DNA of 39,149 nucleotides, from positions 1 to 39,149 of the forward strand of contig JAAVXK010000139.1 in NCBI GenBank assembly GCA_022790615.1. Reading direction: 5' to 3'. The notes below the pieces were generated by a model that was not told where the DNA came from, searched no databases, and saw nothing but the letters and a program-made list of their open reading frames with translations. This DNA comes from Lachnospiraceae bacterium. GTDB taxonomy: Bacteria; Bacillota; Clostridia; Lachnospirales; Lachnospiraceae. Of the stretch, positions 9,160 to 16,989 are shown piece by piece. Numbering within the stretch: position 1 is the first letter of the stretch; the number at the start of each line of letters is the position of its first letter. A program made the position numbers and the translations under genes.

Positions 9160-9202
9160 ATGTGAACCCATATTTTCATTTACTCATTTTCATTGTTCAC
9201 AT
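9160..9202. promoter_or_regulatory. Inverted repeat, possible operator
   Basis: ATGTGAAC (9160-9167) and its exact complement GTTCACAT (9195-9202) are separated by 27 bases that contain TTTTCATT twice. The centre-to-centre spacing of 35 bases is near three or four helical turns. Placed between two divergent genes and beside an HTH regulator, it is a plausible control site; an unstructured coincidence cannot be excluded. Confidence 0.35.
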
Positions 9203-9289
9203 TTTGATTTATTATGTCTTTAAATGTACAATAATGTCATTACGCTAATAACATTTCACTATTATTAAAAAAAATTTGCCGGATATACT

Positions 9290-9303
9290 GCCAATAATTT
9301 GGC
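9290..9303. promoter_or_regulatory. Short palindrome GCCAA-N4-TTGGC
   Basis: A perfect five-base-arm palindrome with an AT spacer, about 157 bases before the HTH regulator gene. Its size and form fit a dimeric repressor site, possibly autoregulation by the adjacent HTH protein. Short arms mean the evidence is weak. Confidence 0.25.
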
Positions 9304-9459
9304 ATAATTTACTGTATTTCAAAAAGATGTTTATGTATACTTAATACAGTTGCTAAATATATCGCCGTTACCAGTCAAATTATCTGCAAAGTTTAACTTA
9401 CTGCCTTTGAGTCGGTTAAATGAAAGAAGTAAATTACAAGGAGTAAAGGAGTATAACAA

Positions 9460-10872
9460 ATGGAGTTGTTCGGAATTAAGTTTAGGGAATATATAGAATG
9501 TCAGGGCTACTCAGTCAGACAGTTTGCAAAAGACGCTAATTTTGACCGTTCGTGGCTCACTAATATTCTTAATAATAAGAAAAAGCTGCCTGAAACGGCA
9601 TTTTCCCAATTAGTTAACAACAATTACTTTTCTGACGAACAGATAAACAAACTGAAATATATTTATTATTCGGCAACATTTACGGAAACGGAATTTGAAC
9701 ATATTGAATATATTATAAAAAAATTTGCAAGTCCTATTATTTTAAAAAAGTATATACCGGAAAATATTCCTGACAAAAACACCTCCGCTGTAATAGGTTT
9801 CAACAATGTCCTGTGTATGCTGTATGGGCTTTTTTATAGCGAAAAAAAATATTATTATGTATACAGTAACATTCCTGCGTCAATGGAGGAACATCTGTCA
9901 ATTATATATTATTTCCTAAAACAACGAGGAACAGGGGATTATAAACATATACTTTATCTTGACCACGGAGTATCTACAAATAACCTTAATTCTTATTTTA
10001 TGCTAATCTATTTTGCCGGAATAGGGTATAAAATGTCCATTTTAAAAAACGTCAATACAACGCAGATAGAAACATTGAGCAATTTCCCGTACTATGTAAT
10101 GGTTAACAATAAAATGATAATGTTTGACAGCCGCTTTGAATCCGCAATCTATATTGACAACGATGTCGAAATTAATCTTTATCAAAAGGGTTTCTCAAAA
10201 ATATATGATAATACGGAACAGATATTGTCATACTATGATAATCCTGCGGATTATAACAATGCCAGGCATCATTACAATAAAGTAACACTGAATCATAAAA
10301 TAATAAGTAACGACTACAATTTGGCGCTGCTGCTTACGGACGACATATATAAAAGCAATATAAACCACAGCTTTCCAAACACAAACTATCTAATCTCAGC
10401 GCTTAAATCCTATTATAATGTGTCCGAAAGTAATAGAAATACCCACTATATAACCGTCAATGCGCTCAGTCATTTTGTCAAAAACGGAAGAATAGCACAA
10501 TTCCCCGAATCATATTTTGATTCACTTTCAGTCAGGCAGCGTATTGATATGTTAAACATACAGAAAAAAGCCGCCGCTCAAAAAAAATATAACATAAAAC
10601 TAATCAATCCTACCAGGCTGAGATATTCGTCGTATACGTTTGATTCTGACTGTGAAAATATGCTGAACGTATCCGGTTTTTGCGACAGCGAAGTGAATTC
10701 TGACAGCTTTCTCGGAAACTTCTCAGTATTGATAAAAGATAAATCTGTTTTGAGGGATTTTTCGAACACCTTTGACTTTATCAATAAAAATAATTACATA
10801 TATTCTGACGAATACTACATGAATTACATAGACGGCTGTATAAAAGAGCTGGAGAGCAGATTATTGTATTAA
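9460..10872 (+). CDS. HTH (XRE-like) regulator with large C-terminal part of unknown function
   Basis: 470 residues. Residues 5-60 look like a Cro/CI-type helix-turn-helix: FREYIECQGYSVRQFA, then DRSWLTNILNNKK, the expected second and third helices. The remaining 400 residues have no motif I recognise. They are rich in Asn, Tyr, Ile and Lys, with no membrane helix, and may form a sensor or ligand-binding part. AT content is visibly higher than in the downstream asnB and ABC genes, which hints at accessory origin. The start is supported by AAAGGAG. It stands alone between the divergent region and the DUF3791/DUF3990 operon (78 bases further on), so it could control either side. Confidence 0.75.
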   Translation: MELFGIKFREYIECQGYSVRQFAKDANFDRSWLTNILNNKKKLPETAFSQLVNNNYFSDEQINKLKYIYYSATFTETEFEHIEYIIKKFASPIILKKYIPENIPDKNTSAVIGFNNVLCMLYGLFYSEKKYYYVYSNIPASMEEHLSIIYYFLKQRGTGDYKHILYLDHGVSTNNLNSYFMLIYFAGIGYKMSILKNVNTTQIETLSNFPYYVMVNNKMIMFDSRFESAIYIDNDVEINLYQKGFSKIYDNTEQILSYYDNPADYNNARHHYNKVTLNHKIISNDYNLALLLTDDIYKSNINHSFPNTNYLISALKSYYNVSESNRNTHYITVNALSHFVKNGRIAQFPESYFDSLSVRQRIDMLNIQKKAAAQKKYNIKLINPTRLRYSSYTFDSDCENMLNVSGFCDSEVNSDSFLGNFSVLIKDKSVLRDFSNTFDFINKNNYIYSDEYYMNYIDGCIKELESRLLY

Positions 10873-10898
10873 GTCCGGCACTATTTCAAGATTGAATT

Positions 10899-10926
10899 TT
10901 GATGCGCAATATAGTAATATTATAGA
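10899..10926 (+). promoter_or_regulatory. Possible promoter of the DUF3791-DUF3990 operon
   Basis: TTGATG (10899-10904), 16 bases, then TATAGA (10921-10926). Each box matches the sigma-A consensus at four of six positions. It stands 25 bases before the first gene, leaving room only for the GAGGAGG ribosome site. Readthrough from the HTH regulator gene is an alternative. Confidence 0.3.
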
Positions 10927-10950
10927 TATTATTGAGGAGGGTCAGATATA

Positions 10951-11208
10951 ATGGACACTATTATTCATAACACCAAAGAGTTGGAATTTGCAATTTTTTG
11001 TATTGAAAATACGGCAAAGTATCTTAATCTTGACCCAACCGGACTATTCGAAACACTGTCCGAAAAAACTTCAATATTAAAAGATTATATTATTAAAAAC
11101 TATGAAACACTTCATACACAGGGAAAAGATTATATTATTGAGGATATTATCGAAATAATGCAGGAAAAGGGGTGTCTTGATGCTGCTTTACCACGGTTCA
11201 TACCTTGA
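10951..11208 (+). CDS. DUF3791 family protein
   Basis: 85 residues, all helical in appearance. The body matches the DUF3791 pattern as I know it: EFAIFCIENTAKYL, a LKDYIIKNYETLHTQGKDY core and a DIIEIMQEKG end. The family has no known function and is often found next to DUF3990 genes. GAGGAGGG seven bases before the ATG supports the start. Its end overlaps the DUF3990 gene by 29 bases, indicating coupled translation. In a toxin-antitoxin reading this would be a candidate antitoxin or adaptor; that is inference. Confidence 0.8.
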   Translation: MDTIIHNTKELEFAIFCIENTAKYLNLDPTGLFETLSEKTSILKDYIIKNYETLHTQGKDYIIEDIIEIMQEKGCLDAALPRFIP

Positions 11209-11653
11209 AATCAAACATCCCGACATTTTACACTCAAGAAAAAATGTTGATTTTGGACGCGGTTTCTACACCACCCCGCTTTTAGAACAGGCAACAAAAT
11301 GGTGTGAAAAGTATAAAGACAAAAAACTCGCTTCCGTGTTATCCATCTATCGCTTTGATGAGACAGCCTATAATACGTGTAAGGTATTGAAATTTGATAC
11401 TTATTCGGAACAATGGCTTGATTTTATTTTGCAGTGCCGTAAAGGAAATGACACATCCGATTATGATGTCGTCATGGGAGGTGTTGCAAATGACAGAGTG
11501 TTTAATACGGTTGAACTTTATTATGACGGGTTGATAGCCAAAGAGGAAGCAATAAAAAGACTGCGGTTTGAAAAACCAAATTACCAAATTGCTTTCCGAA
11601 CACAGCATGTCATTGATGAATATCTGCACTTTGAGAGGAGTGAACCATTATGA
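11180..11653 (+). CDS. DUF3990 family protein, probable ADP-ribosyltransferase fold
   Basis: 157 residues from ATG 11180 (a TTG three bases earlier is possible; AGGGG fits the ATG). The N-terminus YHGSYLEIKHPDI, then GRGFYTT, and later DYDVVMGGVANDR and NYQIAFRTQ are hallmarks of DUF3990. This family resembles the ADP-ribosyltransferase superfamily: the His of YHGS, the Tyr of FYTT and the Gln of YQIAF could stand in the positions of an H-Y-E/Q triad. Such proteins modify a target using NAD; target and activity are unknown here. It overlaps the DUF3791 gene before it and the small gene after it (ATGA). I am confident of the family, less so of the activity. Confidence 0.8.
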   Translation: MLLYHGSYLEIKHPDILHSRKNVDFGRGFYTTPLLEQATKWCEKYKDKKLASVLSIYRFDETAYNTCKVLKFDTYSEQWLDFILQCRKGNDTSDYDVVMGGVANDRVFNTVELYYDGLIAKEEAIKRLRFEKPNYQIAFRTQHVIDEYLHFERSEPL

Positions 11654-11892
11654 AAGCAAACGCAACATTGCTGCAAATGAAATATGCCCGCATAATTAAC
11701 ATTTTTGCCGGCAAAGCGAATATTTCGCTTTATGATGGGCTTACATTCTTCTATCACTCCGCACTGTACCGGCTTGTGCGCAGAGGTATTTCTGATTTAC
11801 ATTGTATGAGTGACGATTATCTTGCCGATAATCTTTTTGATGAATATAAGGAGACACATCAAAACATAATTTCGTCTGAAAAAATACCGTGA
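11650..11892 (+). CDS. Small protein coupled to DUF3990, possible antitoxin or partner
   Basis: 80 residues. Its ATG overlaps the DUF3990 stop (ATGA), with GAGGAG nine bases upstream. The sequence is helical: KYARIINIFAGKANIS, then FFYHSALYRLVRRGISDLHCMSDDYLAD. Proteins of this shape commonly accompany DUF3990 in Lachnospiraceae and may be distant DUF3791 relatives, but I cannot assign the domain with certainty. A role as neutralising partner of the DUF3990 protein is suggested by the coupling only. Confidence 0.7.
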   Translation: MKANATLLQMKYARIINIFAGKANISLYDGLTFFYHSALYRLVRRGISDLHCMSDDYLADNLFDEYKETHQNIISSEKIP

Positions 11893-11907
11893 ACAAAAGG
11901 AGACGCC

Positions 11908-13074
11908 ATGAACAAAAAGGAAATATCGGAAATTAAAAAACTTCTCAACAAAGATAAATGCCACATAACAAGACTTTGCGGATGTTATGTAGACGCCGAG
12001 AAAAATATTAAAACTACGATAAAGCAGGCTTTTCATTCGCTTGAGGATGAGGAAATGTTCAAATATATTAATATATTCAGGGGTTCGCTTTCAGGAACCA
12101 TCGGAAAGAATCTGATTAACCTTGCATTTCCTGCCGAACAGGAAGCGGAGGGCGGCACGCAGCATTTTCTCATGCAGTTGAAGGAAAGCCGTCTCAGAGA
12201 CGACGAACTCATTCAGGAATTCTATAACCGCGTCATAGAAAATTATGAATACGGAGAAAATTATTACATAATACTCGCCCACGCCGCATACGACATTCCG
12301 ACAATCACAAGCGACAATTACGAGCAGGAAGATGCGTCCGTATATGTATATGAGCATCTTTTGTGCAGTATATGCCCCGTCAAACTTGAAAAGTCCGGCC
12401 TTTGCTACAACGCCGAGTCCAACACAATTGAGACGAAGATTCGAGGCTGGCTCGTCGACGCACCCATACACGGATTTCTGTTCCCGGCATTTAACGACAG
12501 GAATACCGACATACACGCAATGCTGTACTACACAAAGAAAAGCGAGGAGCCGAACCCGTCATTTATGGACAATATGTTTGCCTGCCACAAGCCGCTCACA
12601 TCTAAAAACCAAAATGAGACGTTTCGTTCCATCATCTCCAATTCGCTCGGCGACGAGTGTTGTTTCGGCACCGTGAAAAATATACATGAGAATATTAACG
12701 AGATGATTGAGGTGCAAAAAGACCTGCCTGAACCCGTAATCCTTGACAAAAGCGACGTAAAGCAGCTGTTTGCGGACAGCGGTATAAGCAATGAGAGGCT
12801 TGACTTATTTGACAAGAGTTATGAGCACACAATGTATGAAAGCACCGATATTGATGGGGATGAGGTCGACAACACGTCATTTGTTGCCAACAATATAACA
12901 AACTCCCGCAATATGGAGATTAAAATGCCCGACGTTTCAATAAAGGTGAGTCCCGACAAATCACATCTTGTCGAGACCCGCATAATAGACGGCATCCCAT
13001 ACATCACGGTTCAGGTTGACGGCGTTATTGAGTTAAACGGCGTCGCGGTACGCCCTGACGTGCCTGAAACATAA
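11908..13074 (+). CDS. DUF4317 family protein
   Basis: 388 residues, recognised as DUF4317 by its start NKKEISEIKKLL, the RLCGCYVD motif with two Cys, and KTTIKQAFHSLEDEEMFKY. Family function is unknown. There is no signal peptide or membrane helix. AAAGGAGACG before ATG 11908 and only 15 bases from the previous stop indicate that it belongs to the same operon. The nucleotide composition is less AT-rich than the three small genes before it, so it may be an older chromosomal gene next to which the cassette settled. It ends four bases from the convergent AlbA_2 gene. Confidence 0.82.
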   Translation: MNKKEISEIKKLLNKDKCHITRLCGCYVDAEKNIKTTIKQAFHSLEDEEMFKYINIFRGSLSGTIGKNLINLAFPAEQEAEGGTQHFLMQLKESRLRDDELIQEFYNRVIENYEYGENYYIILAHAAYDIPTITSDNYEQEDASVYVYEHLLCSICPVKLEKSGLCYNAESNTIETKIRGWLVDAPIHGFLFPAFNDRNTDIHAMLYYTKKSEEPNPSFMDNMFACHKPLTSKNQNETFRSIISNSLGDECCFGTVKNIHENINEMIEVQKDLPEPVILDKSDVKQLFADSGISNERLDLFDKSYEHTMYESTDIDGDEVDNTSFVANNITNSRNMEIKMPDVSIKVSPDKSHLVETRIIDGIPYITVQVDGVIELNGVAVRPDVPET

Positions 13075-13078
13075 AATA

Positions 13079-14503
13079 TTATGCCTTAATGAATTTTTGT
13101 TTTGAGCTTTTCGGCTTTTCGGGCAAAGTCATTTTCAGCTTACCGCTGTCCACAAGCGGCTGCACCATCTGCGACATTGTGTATGTTCTGGACTTTCCCG
13201 TAAAAGCTATAAGCTCAGACCTCGTTCGCGGCGTGCAGCAATATTCGACTATGGAATCAGATACCGACATGGGTTCCTTATTGTATCCGTTTCTCATGAC
13301 TACCTTAAATTCACCATGAACAACAGAAAACTCCGGCGCGGGCAAGCCGGCTTTCGACAGCTCCATCTGCATGGTCGGAATTCCGGAATATCTGTTTTCC
13401 GTTATCTTCAGCAATTCAAGCATATTTGCCAATGTTGCGTTTCTCGTCTCCGGATGCACTTTTCCCAAGGCGTCAATGGAGATTCTTCCGTACAAACCGC
13501 CGCTGTTGGCAATCTCCATACGGTCACGGTACATTTCAATCCGTATCGGCAGATTTTCCGTGTGAACGCTGTAGTCACGGTGAACAAGCGCGTTGAGAAT
13601 CGCCTCACGCACTGCCTTAATCGGATACTCTTCCTTATCATTCCGTCGTCCGTATTCATCTATAATCGTCTTAGTACGGCTGTTTTTCCGGACAAATTCC
13701 ACAGCCTCATCCAACATCTCAGGAATCGCCCCGGTTATTCTCTTATTGTCAATAAACCGTTCTCCATCGCCGCCGACGATACCCTGCTGTGTTCCGGGAA
13801 GCGCCACCGCCGTAATGCAAAGCTGCGGGAAATATGCCTGCGGATATTTTGAAAAGGTCATTACGCCTGCAAGAGTGGGCACGCCGCCACATGTAATCCC
13901 CATCAGTTCCATAATATCCTCATGAGAAACATTGTCTGCAAGATTCCTTCTTTCAGCCACTACCGCATCCAAATATTTTTTGATTCTGTTCTCATCCGCC
14001 AACAGCATATTGGAATTACCCGTCGTTCTGATATCATCGCGAATTCTCTTTCGGAAAGCCTCATAACTGTATATTTCATACTCGCTCATATGTTCATCCG
14101 ATTCCCCTACCCGGACATAAGAGCCTTTAATCCTTCCAACCCCTCTGTAAAATACGGGCCGCTCCGCAATATCTGCTCCCGGAATCTCAGCCGAAACTAC
14201 CGCTTTCCCGTCAATCTCGCATACGGTGAACAATGCGCGGACCGACGGCTCCATCTGTTTGCATTGCTCAGTAACTTTTTTCTGCAAATCATTCACGTCA
14301 TATACGCCCTTTAAGGCAAAACCGTCCCTCTCGTCCAGACCAAACACAATAATGCCGCCTTCATCCTGATTAGAAAATGAAGACAATGTATCAAACAGAC
14401 GGGTAGGACAGCCCTTCTCTGCCGCTTTTACCTCTATATTCTGTGTCTCATATCTGATGCTGTGAATGTTTGTTACCAGTTTTTTTAAATCTTCCGTCTG
14501 CAT
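13079..14503 (-). CDS. AlbA_2 (Schlafen-like) DNA-binding / HATPase_c_4 transcriptional regulator
   Basis: 474 residues from ATG 14503. An in-frame ATG 21 codons earlier was not chosen because it lacks a ribosome site and precedes the domain; GGGG nine bases before 14503 is acceptable. Residues 15-130 form an AlbA_2 domain (ETQNIEVKAAE, FSNQDEGGIIVFGLDE). A HATPase_c_4-like region with AILNALVHRDYS follows at about 300, then IEMYRDRMEIANSGG. A winged-helix-like segment lies near the C-terminus. Proteins of this layout (COG2865) are putative transcription regulators, once mislabelled RecG-like helicases. The gene ends four bases from the convergent DUF4317 gene. A repeat array just upstream (14602-14688) suggests autoregulation. 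Confidence 0.82.
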   Translation of the reverse strand: MQTEDLKKLVTNIHSIRYETQNIEVKAAEKGCPTRLFDTLSSFSNQDEGGIIVFGLDERDGFALKGVYDVNDLQKKVTEQCKQMEPSVRALFTVCEIDGKAVVSAEIPGADIAERPVFYRGVGRIKGSYVRVGESDEHMSEYEIYSYEAFRKRIRDDIRTTGNSNMLLADENRIKKYLDAVVAERRNLADNVSHEDIMELMGITCGGVPTLAGVMTFSKYPQAYFPQLCITAVALPGTQQGIVGGDGERFIDNKRITGAIPEMLDEAVEFVRKNSRTKTIIDEYGRRNDKEEYPIKAVREAILNALVHRDYSVHTENLPIRIEMYRDRMEIANSGGLYGRISIDALGKVHPETRNATLANMLELLKITENRYSGIPTMQMELSKAGLPAPEFSVVHGEFKVVMRNGYNKEPMSVSDSIVEYCCTPRTRSELIAFTGKSRTYTMSQMVQPLVDSGKLKMTLPEKPKSSKQKFIKA

Positions 14504-14601
14504 AACACTCAACCCCATTCCATATAGTATGATGTCATATATTATGGTTTTATTGTAGCAAAACAATTCATTTTTGTCAAGTTTGTTAATCAGTTTTCAA
14601 A

Positions 14602-14688
14602 TTTTGATAAGTATATTTGTAGTTTTGATAAGTATTATACCATTTTTAAAAGCATATTTCAAAATTTGATAAGCAATTATCAAATTTT
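14602..14688. repeat. TTTGATAAG repeat array with a perfect palindrome, likely operator
   Basis: TTTTGATAAGTAT occurs at 14602-14614 and again at 14623-14635, exactly 21 bases apart (two helical turns). A third copy is half of a perfect 12-base inverted repeat: AAAATTTGATAA (14661-14672), GCAA, TTATCAAATTTT (14677-14688). The array fills the space upstream of the AlbA_2 gene and downstream of the response regulator gene. Same-face spacing argues for cooperative protein binding. The stem has only one or two G/C pairs, so a terminator is unlikely. Confidence 0.65.
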
Positions 14689-14719
14689 TTGAGTGTAATC
14701 TTTCATTTGTTTTCCGATA

Positions 14720-15409
14720 TTATTCCTCCGCTCCTCCCCTGTGCGTCAGATAATACACAGCGAGCTGTGTCCTGTCCCTCAGCCCAAGCTTTTCAAGAAT
14801 AACGCTTATATAATTGCGGACAGTGCCCTCTGACAAAAACATTTTATCCGCTATCTCCTTATTATTAAAACCATCGGACACAAGCATGATAACCTGTAGC
14901 TCACGGTCGTTAATACCGTAACTCTCGAACAACTTATCCGAATCCTGCCCGGCGCCGCCGTCCAAACCGCCTCCGGCGTTACCTCCGTTGCCCATAATCT
15001 CCGGAATCCTGCTCATCACCTCACCGCCAAACACCGTCTGCCCCTTTGATACCAAAACCACGGCCTGCGCTATAGCCGCAAAATCCTGCTTTAATATATA
15101 ACCCTTGGCGCCGATACGCAAAGTCTTAACGATATATTCATCATCATTAAATGTCGTGAGCAGAAGAATCTTCGCATCCGGATACTTTTCAAGCACACAC
15201 GCCGCCGCGTCAAGTCCCGACACATGTTTCATTCGTATGTCCATCAGAAGAACATCAGGTCTGCACTTCTCATACAGGTTCAGCGCCGACGAGCCGTCAT
15301 CACCGATATCCGCAACCTCTATATTGCCGTCGGCCTCCAATATTGTCTTTAACGACATTGACACCATGGGGTCATCATCCACTATTACAACTCTGACTGC
15401 ACTCTCCAT
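14720..15409 (-). CDS. NarL/LuxR-family response regulator
   Basis: 229 residues. The receiver domain occupies 1-125 with the acidic pair in VIVDDDP, the phosphoacceptor Asp in VLLMDIRM and the conserved Lys in YILKQDF. A Gly-rich linker (GNGGNAGGG) leads to a LuxR-type HTH at about 165-225 (INDRELQVIMLVSDGFNNKE, then a VRNYI recognition helix). It should be phosphorylated by the kinase encoded just upstream (158 bases apart). Divergent from the ABC exporter genes, the pair most likely controls that exporter, as with other NarL-type systems that sense envelope stress or antimicrobials. The ribosome site (GGGAG, 12 bases away) is weak. Confidence 0.9.
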   Translation of the reverse strand: MESAVRVVIVDDDPMVSMSLKTILEADGNIEVADIGDDGSSALNLYEKCRPDVLLMDIRMKHVSGLDAAACVLEKYPDAKILLLTTFNDDEYIVKTLRIGAKGYILKQDFAAIAQAVVLVSKGQTVFGGEVMSRIPEIMGNGGNAGGGLDGGAGQDSDKLFESYGINDRELQVIMLVSDGFNNKEIADKMFLSEGTVRNYISVILEKLGLRDRTQLAVYYLTHRGGAEE

Positions 15410-15567
15410 TATTACTTCACGCTCCCTCTTCCAATTCCTGCTCTTATATCATCATAATATTATCCAACATGATTCCCACATTTGAACCCCCCCTCGCTTT
15501 CACGCTCCTGCGTCTGCTTAAGTATCCGCATTTGCAATGAAAACTGCCGCTTTGTACTCCGCAACAT

Positions 15568-16680
15568 TTAAGTCTGCTTCATTATCGAAACATTTATCCT
15601 GAAACCGTCGCCCGTGTTAATGTTAAAGCTTCCTCCAAGCTTTCTGACGCGTTCTTTCATATTAATAATACCAATTCCGCCGTCAAGCCGGGTCGGAATA
15701 TTTACCCCGTTATCGTATATGATAAGCTGATAGAATCCCGGCTGCTCACGCATGATTATGCTGAGCCTGTCGCCGTCGCTGTGCTTTGCCGCATTGTTAA
15801 GCGCCTCTTTCGTAATCGCTATAAAGCACAGCTTGACTTCTTTCGGTATATCCGCGCCCATGCCGTAATCAAATCTTATGTCAAATCCACTGAATTCCGA
15901 AACAATATCCCTGACAGCCCTTTCAAGGTGAATCGAATCGTCATGAAGGTCATGTACGCTTCTCCTGATACTGTCCATCGCGTCATTAAGCGTACCGGAA
16001 AGACCTTCGACATTCTTTTTTATGGTCTCATCCTTTTCCATTGTGCCGATGGCTCCGGCCATCAGAATGGCACGCGTAATCATATGTCCGACATTGTCAT
16101 GGATTTCCCTCGCAATCCTGTTACGCTCCTCAAGCGTGGCAAGATGAATCTCATAATCCTGTCTTGCCGTCAGCTCGTCATTTCTTCCCTGCATATAAAT
16201 ATTCTGCTCTATTGCGTCGTCCCTTACTTTTTTCAGCCTGACCTCCATATCCTGATAATCCGACGTCCTCTTACCAAGCACATACGAAAGAGCGGAAAAG
16301 AGAATAAATAATACGGCCGACAACACATATGATACACTATAATCTTTCGAATTAAAATGTAATAACCCGTAAATTATTTTTACAAGCAGACATACATATA
16401 CACCGAGAGCCGGAAACATTTTATAATATAAAATATCGTATAACAGCATCGGAGTAAACGCCGTAAACTCCGGAATAAATACCGAAATGACAATATAGAG
16501 TATAAGCATGGCTTCATATACATGCCTGTTAATCGAAAATGCGGTAACGGAACATACGATTGTCAGGGAGACCATCCCCGCAACGACAATCTCGACATAC
16601 GGGCCGTAAGCCACAACAAAAAGCAGCCCGAGAATCCACAATATTAACTTATCCTGAAGCCGCATATCCATATTTCCCAT
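15568..16680 (-). CDS. Membrane sensor histidine kinase (HisKA_3 type)
   Basis: 370 residues. About five or six membrane helices fill residues 10-145, with almost no extracellular loop, so the signal is probably sensed in the membrane or through a partner. A coiled segment leads to a HisKA_3 box, EERNRIAREIHDNVGH, whose His is the phosphoacceptor. The ATP-binding domain shows the N box ITKEALNNAAKHS, DNG and GIGIINMKERV. This matches kinases of the DesK/LiaS class. ATG 16680 was kept, though codons 4 and 6 are also ATG and the ribosome site does not decide between them. Partner: the response regulator 158 bases downstream. Confidence 0.88.
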   Translation of the reverse strand: MGNMDMRLQDKLILWILGLLFVVAYGPYVEIVVAGMVSLTIVCSVTAFSINRHVYEAMLILYIVISVFIPEFTAFTPMLLYDILYYKMFPALGVYVCLLVKIIYGLLHFNSKDYSVSYVLSAVLFILFSALSYVLGKRTSDYQDMEVRLKKVRDDAIEQNIYMQGRNDELTARQDYEIHLATLEERNRIAREIHDNVGHMITRAILMAGAIGTMEKDETIKKNVEGLSGTLNDAMDSIRRSVHDLHDDSIHLERAVRDIVSEFSGFDIRFDYGMGADIPKEVKLCFIAITKEALNNAAKHSDGDRLSIIMREQPGFYQLIIYDNGVNIPTRLDGGIGIINMKERVRKLGGSFNINTGDGFRINVSIMKQT

Positions 16681-16864
16681 TTCATCCTTTCCCGTATTTA
16701 CACGGTCAATGCATTAACCGTGATAACCGTGAGTATCGCTCCCGCCGCAGCCGCAACGCGGCAAATTACATATTTGGCGGTGTACTTCACATTATACCGA
16801 ACGGCCGGCCATTTTGCGTGCAGGCATAAGTGAACGCTGACATTGTAACATATATAAAATAATG

Positions 16865-16876
16865 TGACAAATGTCA
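16865..16876. promoter_or_regulatory. Palindrome TGACAAATGTCA, candidate response-regulator site
   Basis: A palindrome with five-base arms lies between the divergent kinase gene and the ABC operon. The nearest plus-strand -10 candidates are TACAAT (16889-16894) and TATAAC (16902-16907). With the second, the palindrome would be centred near -43, a usual place for an activating NarL-type regulator. The 309 bases of 16681-16989 also contain TATAAT for the kinase gene on the minus strand (16796-16791), without a good -35. Confidence 0.4.
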
Positions 16877-16989
16877 TGTCAATATCCTTACAATATACAC
16901 TTATAACAATACGCCCCTTGGATTATCATAAAATCAGAATTCACCTATTCGGCTATGCATTAAAAGCCAGCAAAAACGGAGGTACAATC

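Larger units (their letters stand above)
8948..9459. other. Divergent intergenic region between the SPFH cluster and the HTH regulator
   Basis: This 512-base AT-rich stretch contains no convincing gene on either strand. It holds the promoter at 9029-9057 and two inverted repeats (9160-9202 and 9290-9303). AAAGGAG stands eight bases before the regulator start at 9460. I could not settle a plus-strand promoter: TATACT at 9336-9341 is the best -10 but has no good -35. Confidence 0.6.

Noticed and set aside
14602-14688. Repeat array as CRISPR or terminator
   Set aside because: Repeats are only 13 bases, without regular spacers or cas genes; the hairpin stem is almost purely A/T and has no fitting position for a terminator.
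16864-16989. Longer N-terminus for the exporter ATPase
   Set aside because: It would overlap the predicted operator and promoter, lacks a ribosome site, and the GGAGG seven bases before 16990 fits the domain start.
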